Origin: Cladopsammia gracilis
Taxonomy: Eukaryota; Cnidaria; Anthozoa; Scleractinia; Dendrophylliidae
Direction: 5' to 3'
Assembly (NCBI GenBank): GCA_022457155.1
Contig: JAJGOT010000156.1
Location: forward strand, 451,501 to 515,500
DNA: 64,000 bases
Positions 57,726-64,000 of this stretch are shown here, in pieces. Below the pieces are notes generated by a model. It was given only the letters and a program-made list of their open reading frames with translations. It had not been told where the DNA came from and ran no database searches. A program made the translations under genes and the position numbers. Numbering within the stretch: position 1 is the stretch's first letter; the number at the start of each line of letters is the position of its first letter.

Positions 57726-59704
57726 CCCTATTCGGCTTGGGGGATGGGGGGGAGCGGGGCACAAAGTGCCTGCGCTAACTTTGAACATTCATAACTTCTT
57801 TAATATGTATTCAAACGCCATCGAACTTTGTGACTTTCCCTAAAATTTATCTGGCAACAATTTGATATGACAATTTTTCGATCACGTGACTTGATGTTTC
57901 CATGGCAACAAGATTTTGACAGCCATGATTTTGAAATTTGCATATGTATACCTTTGGATGAAGAAAAACAATTTTTATTGGTATAACTTTTATATTTTTA
58001 TGTCATTTAGCGTTTATTTATTGGTTTTGATTAATTTTGAGTGAATTTGGACGGTTTTTAAGAGGTTTTAAAAAAATTCAGAAATCCGACCGTATAACTA
58101 ATTACCTAATAACTGCGTCATATGACGTCATCGCTCGATTGTGCGGACCTCAAAGGAGACAGCTTTGGACGTACTATGTACCCTCTAGGTTTCATTGTCA
58201 TAGCTTAATGTTCTTGAAGTTACCAATGTGCCCCCCCCCCCCCCCCAGGCTCAGAAACTCAAAAAAAGCCCAGGTTGAATAGTAAACTATCCAACACTGC
58301 ATCCATTGTCGAACCGCAATAAGATGTGGGGATAAATTTGGCTCTCGTCCCTTTGAGTCATCCAGTGTCCTTCTGTTACCATACCAACGATGGACTCCTC
58401 CCCAATACTAATAACTAACTAAGGAGGCCATCGTTACAACCTAGTCGTAACTCCCCAAAACTAAACCCAAACCTAACCCGATAACCCTGGTGGGAGAGAT
58501 TGTCCATCTTGACTCACATACGTTCCTTCTCATGAGGTTCCTTCTTATGAGGTCTCTTCCCTAGGCTGTCCGAACGTATATAAACAAACCGTTTCAACTA
58601 ATTAATGTTTTCCATGTACTGGTAGGCTCTGTACCCGCATTCGAGGCCAACCTTAACGAAGCCCTAGTTGAGATCAAAACCTTCGCCACAGGTGGCCGTA
58701 ACCTGACTTGTTAGCGAGAACAGTCTGGTAAAAGTCCTTGAAGAGGCAAATCCTTCATCGTGTCCAACGAGAAAAGGCTTCTTCAGTATCCAAAAGTACC
58801 GTGCATCGTGACACACTCGGCTTGGTGGTCTCAGCCGTTATGGGTAGTACTAAATGAGGTGGTTTCGCATGACCAACCTTACCCACGAGCGAGATCGCAC
58901 CGGTTTGCAGGCGACTTAAAAGCGTTTTCCGGACAAATTCTCCAAATTATTTACACGATACGTTACTCCTCAGTGAGTATTCAGGGGGTTGGTCGGTCGG
59001 AATCGCAACGTTCCCCCTTGAACGTCCCTCTAAAGTGTCTTAAGTATGGGAATATTAACACATTATGCTGCTATCGAAGATAGCACATTCTCCTGGTTCA
59101 ATAAGGGTGCCAACTTCGCTATTTCTGCCCAATTAACTGCCTTTCTATGGGGAGTTCCTCTGCGACAAAAATGGTCAGGATCCCGGAACATTAATTCATC
59201 AAGCTGTGCAATAGCCTCTCCCTTTTTCTACTAGTCGAGCTATTTTCAAGCCGGTAATTTCCTGCCCTCTCACCGCTGACCCACACGGGGCTTCCCCCGG
59301 TATTGACCCACTGAGTCGCATTTGTGCAATCACCGGCATTATTGATGGAGTTATTAAATCGTCATGCTTTTCCCATGACCAGTGTATCGTCTGAAGCGAA
59401 AAACAAAGACATAAAAGGCGAAATACGCGTGTGGAAAAACCCCGCAGAAGTCAGCAGAGAGAGGACAGTCTTGACCCAGTATGACCGGGAGGGTTTTGAG
59501 GTAACTACAGGCAGAAGGTACAATAGGGAAAAAGAAAACTTACAGCACTCGCGGATCAAAGGGAGAGTATGGGGGTGGATCTGAGGAAATACATAAGCAT
59601 TTTAAATATTTACGTCACCTCTTCGCCATATATTTACTGTACTGGTTCCCCCATTTTGCTTCGCTAATTCTAGATCCGCCCCTTTTAATACCCCAGTATG
59701 TCAA

Positions 59705-60215
59705 CAAACTGGTGAACTTTCACCCATTTTTTTTTCTTTTCTTTGGTGAACTCTCACCCCATTTTTTTTTTGTTTCCTTGGTGACATCTCACCCCATTTC
59801 TTGTTTTTTCTTTTCTTTGGTGAACTGTCACCCCATTTTTTTCTTTTCTTTGGTGAACTCTCACCCCATTTTTTTCCTTTCTTTGGTGAACTCTCACCCA
59901 TTTTTTTCTTTTCTTTGGTGAACTCTCACCCCATTTTTTTTCCTTTTCTTTGGTGAACTCTCACCTCATTTTCTTTTCTTTGGTGAACTCTCACCCATTT
60001 TTTTTCTTTTCTTTGGTGAACTCTCACCCATTTTTTTTTCTTTTCTTTGGTGAACTCTCACCCATTTTTTTTCTTTTCTTTGGTGAACTCTCACCCATTT
60101 TTTTTCGTTTCTTTGGTGAACTCTCACCCATTTTTTCTTTTCCTTGGTGACCTCTCACCCCATTTTTTTTCTCTCTTTTCTTTGGTGACCTCTCACCCCA
60201 TTTTATTTGATTTGT
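59705..60215 (+). repeat. Pyrimidine-rich minisatellite, ~15 units of ~31-34 bp
   Basis: The unit is TTTGGTGAACTCTCACCCCA followed by a T-rich TTTTTTTCTTTTC tract of variable length. The minus strand stays open as GESSPKKRKK-like repeats, which I read as a by-product of the repeat and not as a gene. Confidence 0.92.
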
Positions 60216-60564
60216 TTTGACTACACTCTGCTTAGTGGTGTAAAACACATAGCTGCGGTGAACTCACCTGTTCCACTCTACTCCTAACTCCAAAAGCAAA
60301 TAGCCACGCAGAGTCGCCGAGCTGCTTGTTGACACATTCATCCATTGTATTCGCAACATTATGAAGTGTTCCATCCATGTTAACTACACATACCAAACCT
60401 ACAACTGACAGAGGTGCCTTGCGATGATAAACGGGCGGTTAAAAATGTGTACACCGCCGAACATTACGTGAACATTTAAATAAGTATCCCAGACGGTATA
60501 GAATGTAGACCGCTCGTGCAGAAGGCTCGTAACACGCCGGTGCTACCCGATGAATTAATAAGCT

Positions 60565-60689
60565 AAGGCCCGGTTCAAACGTCGAACTTCACATGTGCCG
60601 AATCTAATGCAAATGAGCAAAATCTATTGTTCTTGCTTATTTGCATTGGATTCGGCACATGTGAAGTTCGACGTTTGAACCGGGCTTTA
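60565..60689. mobile_element. Hairpin MITE, ~55-bp arms
   Basis: AAGGCCCGGTTCAAACGTCG on the left is mirrored by CGACGTTTGAACCGGGCTTT on the right. The arms continue through AACTTCACATGTGCCGAATC to a loop of about 15-20 bases. Both arms contain ATGCAAAT, or ATTTGCAT in the other orientation. It is nested in the 3.6-kb insertion. Confidence 0.85.
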
Positions 60690-60879
60690 CACATTGACTG
60701 AAATGGAAAACAAATGAAGCGTGGAACCAAAACAAGTAAATTTGTACAACGCAATAAGCAAAGTAAAACACACAGGAAAGGAGGGTTGCAGCCCTTTTCC
60801 CCCGCGCACAGTTCATATCTACACATATCTTTAGAAGAGAAAACAGATATACTTTATCTCTAGCTCTCCCTGTTAAGCT

Positions 60880-61145
60880 TGTCCCGCTGCATGTTGGACT
60901 CCTTGTCCCGATGCTGGTTGAACTCCTTGTCCCGCGTCTGGTTGAAGTCTCTGAGCTACATTTCTCGCAGCAGGATGAACTCCTTGAATTCCTTGTTGCG
61001 CGGCTGGTAGAACTCTTTGAGGTCTCTCTCTCACGGCTGGTTGAACAACCTGAGCCGCATGTCCTACGGCTGGTTGAATTCCTCGAGCTCCTTGTTCCGG
61101 GGCTAGCTGAACTCCCTGAACTGCTTGTCCCACTGCACATGTTGA
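60880..61145 (-). repeat. ~36-39-bp minisatellite open in several frames
   Basis: The unit resembles CTTGTCCCGCGGCTGGTTGAACTC. Both strands are open: minus-strand reads include GVQPA, GIQPAVG and VVQPAVRE, and the plus strand gives LVELLVP-like repeats. With no splice context or conserved domain I list it as a repeat. A repeat-protein exon cannot be excluded. Confidence 0.7.
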
Positions 61146-61343
61146 ACTTCTTGACCTCCTCGTCCAAGTACTGGATATTATACGTCTGCTATCAGAAAAT
61201 AGAAGAGGGGAACGAAGAGGCAAAAGGAATCCTTCGACGCGTCAGCGCACAACCACGCCGCACTGCAGTTGAGCCAAAGTGATAATTTATTCATATGTAC
61301 TAATCTTATATGCGTTACTTTAATGTATGCAGTGTGAATAGGG

Positions 61344-61886
61344 TTAAACTACTTCTCAGTTGTTCCAATTTGTTTAGTTTGTCTTATGTGACTGGATTAT
61401 CCAGGAGCAGAATTTGAAGGGGTGGCTTTCCAGTTCAAATGATAAAAGGAAAACTATATTTTCGGCATTGTGAAAAGAGGTTACTTCTCTTGCATAGGGC
61501 TTGCTGTGATAAAACATAAAACAACCCCCCCCCCCTCCCCCCCTTGGGTCACTCATCGAAATTTTTGGTGGGAGGGGGGCTACTCCTCGAAATTTTTGTT
61601 CGGGGGGAGATACTCCGCGGAATTTTTGGTTGGGGCGTGCCGCTGGGCTCTCCAACCAAATCCTGACCCTATTTTAGTCCAACTAAGTCATTTTTCAAAA
61701 CCGTTTTCAGATCTGAACACTTAAATGCCTACCCGTTTTCATACCTCGTTTGTGTGTCTGAGGCAGTAAATCGTGCTGTATCATATCGAATGATACGTTT
61801 TTGTTACTTTTCTTATGTACGTTTTTCGCTCTTGCGGTTCCCTTAAAATCTTTTCCCAGTTTCAGATCATAATGATCAAAATCTTT
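61344..61886 (+). repeat. Remainder of the third 795-bp unit
   Basis: Continues from TTAAACTACTT to GATCAAAATCTTTTTT, with small deletions relative to units 1 and 2 (for example around 61493 and 61812). Confidence 0.88.
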
Positions 61887-61989
61887 TTTAGTTGTATGTA
61901 AAATTATCAGGAGTTGAGCAGATCGATAGTGTCTCAACACCATTCATCTTCAGGCAAATTCAGGCAGCAGACATTTATGGCGGACTGCG

Positions 61990-62643
61990 GCGATGTGTGA
62001 AAAGTCCTCCATAGAGGTCGGATGCGTCCGACTTAGTTATATCTTGAAATTCGCTATTTCAATGAACTTGCTATTTTTAGATACAAAATCGAGAAAATTT
62101 CAATATAGAATACTAAATAGAATTTTAGCAACGAACAGCTTTTTGAAGAAAATAGGAATAACAAACTCTTCAGTTTGCTCCTTCTGTGGTACGGTGGACG
62201 AATCCCTCGAATATCTATTTATATCCTGTCCCATTATTACAATACTTTGGACAGATCTTATTGATTGGTGTAACAATAGGAATATTGAAATTACATCACT
62301 TTCTGATATCGATAAAATGTTTGGTCTATGGAAAAGAAAGGATGATCTCTTGTTGTTAAATCATATTGTAATTATTGCGAAACAATATATCTATTACTGC
62401 AGAAACAACACTTTAAAACATCTTTTAATGTTCTTTTATCAAGAATCGACTCAATTTATCAACTTGAAAGTTATTTATCAATGTTACGTAGTCACTTACT
62501 TAGTCTTAATCTGAAACTTTTTAATTTACGACTTGATTGTAAATGTAAATGTCAATGTCAGTGTAAATGTAAATGGTGTATGTGAAATATAATGTGATGT
62601 ATCCAAATAGAATAATAAACAATTTTGAAATACAAAAAAAAAA
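61990..62643 (+). mobile_element. 5'-truncated LINE, 3' end with poly(A)
   Basis: A frame ending at 62514 encodes the C-terminal part of a non-LTR retrotransposon polyprotein, including RKFQYRILNRILATN and a zinc-knuckle-like CSFCGTVDESLEYLFISC in which the usual His is replaced by Tyr. Then come TGTAAATGTAAATG repeats, AATAAA at 62614-62619 and an A-tail at 62633-62643. The reverse transcriptase core is absent, so the copy is dead on arrival. The upstream boundary and target duplication were not resolved. Confidence 0.7.
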
Positions 62644-63318
62644 TGAAGGAAAATGATCTTAGTGCTTCACGTCCCCACCGACGCGGTACCGAAATTTTTC
62701 TAAAACTAACCCATTTGTCCATTTATGGTTCTTTTCTTGTACTGGTCAGAGGTTGACGACAGAGGAACAGATGATATCAATAGCATCAGTCACCCTCGCT
62801 GAAGTCAGACAATGTAATGCAGCAGCACATGGGAGTGCTAAGGAAATGCTCAACTCCTCTTTGTTCCCCCCTCCCGCTCCCCTCACCTCACCTCACCTCC
62901 CCTCCCTCCCCCGGTAAATGTCCGGGAATTTGACTTTTTCGACAAATTTAGCGGTCAAATGTTCTCCTGGTAGGGGCTTCACAACGCGTTATATTTCCCA
63001 CTTTCTTGTTCATTTTTCTTTGTTTTTATCGCTCTATTGCGCTGGGAGTGTTAAGGAAATGCTCAACTCTCTTTGGGACTATGTGTAGTTTTTATTTTTC
63101 TGTATTGAAATGAGTCAAAACAAACCTGAGGCAAATTAAGAAAGAAGAAAAAACAAGCAAGCAAAGAAACAGTGTGGAAAAAACTGTATCTCCGCAAACT
63201 ACAAAATGCTTTTACATTGTAAGGCGAAAAAAAAATCGATTGGCAGCCACTTTTCGGGCTGGCTACCGGTTGAATCAGGCATAAGATTTATCATAACCAC
63301 AGTCCATTATCAACTCTC
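62644..63318. other. Intergenic, nothing supported
   Basis: Includes a short CTCACCTCACCTCACCTCCC run near 62880 and two AGGAAATGCTCAACTC copies (62839, 63053). No gene was seen. Confidence 0.4.
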
Positions 63319-63321
63319 TTA

Positions 63322-63860
63322 AGGCCCGTTTACACATGCGATTTTTGATGCGATTTTTGTCGCGCTCTCCAATGCAATTTTTGTCACATGTGTAAACGGG
63401 CGGCGATTTCAGTGCGACTTGGGTGCGATATTTGTTGTGATTTCACAAAAATCGCCGTCAAGTTGCATGTTCGAAACCTCTGTGACATCGCGCGACAAAT
63501 CGCGCCCAAATCGCACTGAAATCGCCGCCCGTTTACACATGCAATTTGAAGATGCAACTTCCGCGCGACAAAATTTGCGTCGACAAGTGCGACAAAAATT
63601 GCACGAAAAATCGCCCATGTAAACGGGCCTTTAAAATCGCATGTGTAAACGAGTGGCGATTTCATTGCGATTTGGGCGCGATTTGTCGGGCGATGTTGCC
63701 GAGATTTCGAACATGATACAACTTGGCGGCGAGTTTTGGGAAATCGCAGCAAATCAAAGCAAATGTCGCACTCGAATCGCACAGGAAATCGCCGCTAGTT
63801 TACACTGCGTCAAAAGTTGCATTAGAGAGCGCCACAAAAATCGCATGTGTAAACGGGCCT
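63322..63860. mobile_element. Harbinger-type MITE, 539 bp, apparently dimeric
   Basis: The ends AGGCCCGTTTACACATGCGA and TCGCATGTGTAAACGGGCCT are exact inverted copies, flanked by TTA (63319-63321, 63861-63863). The end sequence recurs internally near 63615-63650 as ACGGGCCTTTAAAATCGCAT, so two related halves are joined. CGATTT and AAATCG motifs are repeated throughout. Open frames on both strands follow this repeat structure. Confidence 0.85.
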
Positions 63861-63863
63861 TTA

Positions 63864-64000
63864 TAAGAATACACTGTGGCGGATAGCGATCCTTAGCGAG
63901 ACTAACTACGAATAAACAACTGACGAAATTCCCGGCAGACGTAAAACCAGACTGTAAAAAAAACCGCTTTAATTTATGCAACCATCCCCTGTTGTGAATG
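63864..64000. other. Right edge, nothing recognised
   Basis: No supported feature before the end of the window. Confidence 0.4.

Larger units (their letters stand above)
57726..61343. mobile_element. 3.6-kb TTAA-flanked insertion (piggyBac- or Kolobok-like)
   Basis: The ends are CCCTATTC and GAATAGGG, flanked by TTAA at 57722-57725 and 61344-61347. Removing it restores the third 795-bp unit (CGCTATTTTAA joined to ACTACTTCTCAGTTGTTCCA), so the boundaries are secure. CCC-starting ends with TTAA fit piggyBac, though the mirrored part is only 8 bp. I find no transposase frame. The interior holds two minisatellites, a hairpin and a C run at 58231-58246. It may be a composite non-autonomous element. 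Confidence 0.8.

Noticed and set aside
59701..60248. Lys/Ser-rich frames (GESSPKKRKK) and F/H-rich frames
   Set aside because: Products of the pyrimidine-rich minisatellite; no unique sequence or domain.
63384..63981. Frames reading FARDLSRDV- or ARLHM-type repeats
   Set aside because: They follow the internal inverted repeats of the Harbinger-type MITE and appear on both strands.

Overview
This is an animal nuclear-genome window, most likely from an anthozoan cnidarian and probably a stony coral. The evidence is spliced genes with GT-AG introns, an NR2E-type nuclear receptor and an atonal-superfamily bHLH gene, a tRNA-derived SINE, a LINE fragment, many terminal-inverted-repeat (TIR) elements, and AT-rich DNA with no operons. 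The species assignment is inference; nothing in the sequence proves it.

Only three protein-coding genes are well supported. (1) A minus-strand, two-exon gene at 4521-8470 encodes a 963-residue, very hydrophilic protein that I do not recognise. It carries six copies of a short basic-plus-YxxLA helical motif and three copies of a YQESLSEY block. (2) A plus-strand, four-exon gene at 19503-25673 encodes a complete 402-residue nuclear receptor. Its tailless/PNR-type DNA-binding domain and its ligand-binding domain, closest to NR2E3/PNR, join in frame across three introns. (3) A minus-strand, single-exon gene at 49393-49776 encodes a 127-residue bHLH transcription factor. The two regulators are about 24 kb apart and I see no operon-like link among the genes.

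The rest is a dense record of mobile elements and repeats. 0-4.4 kb: short inverted-repeat elements and a SINE whose core has been amplified into twelve 77-bp units. 8.8-14.8 kb: a pogo-like non-autonomous element, a satellite with a 264-bp higher-order period, a duplicated segment in which only one copy carries an insertion, and an 890-bp element with perfect 30-bp TIRs. 26.6-33.2 kb: small inverted-repeat elements, a broken transposase-like gene interrupted by both a SINE and a Harbinger-type MITE, and a 1.63-kb foldback element flanked by TTAA. 35.8-45.3 kb: a duplicated repeat carrying a nested 1.58-kb element, plus several satellite clusters. 46.9-55.3 kb: two more SINEs with perfect target-site duplications, satellite clusters and the bHLH gene. 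55.9-61.9 kb: a tandemly repeated ~795-bp unit whose third copy is split by a 3.6-kb TTAA-flanked insertion. 61.9-64 kb: a LINE 3' end and a Harbinger-type MITE.

One satellite family (88- or 106-bp monomers) recurs at more than ten places in both orientations, including introns of two of the genes. At three loci it sits between the same terminal sequences, which suggests a mobile carrier. Coordinates of repeats were read by eye and may be off by a few bases.
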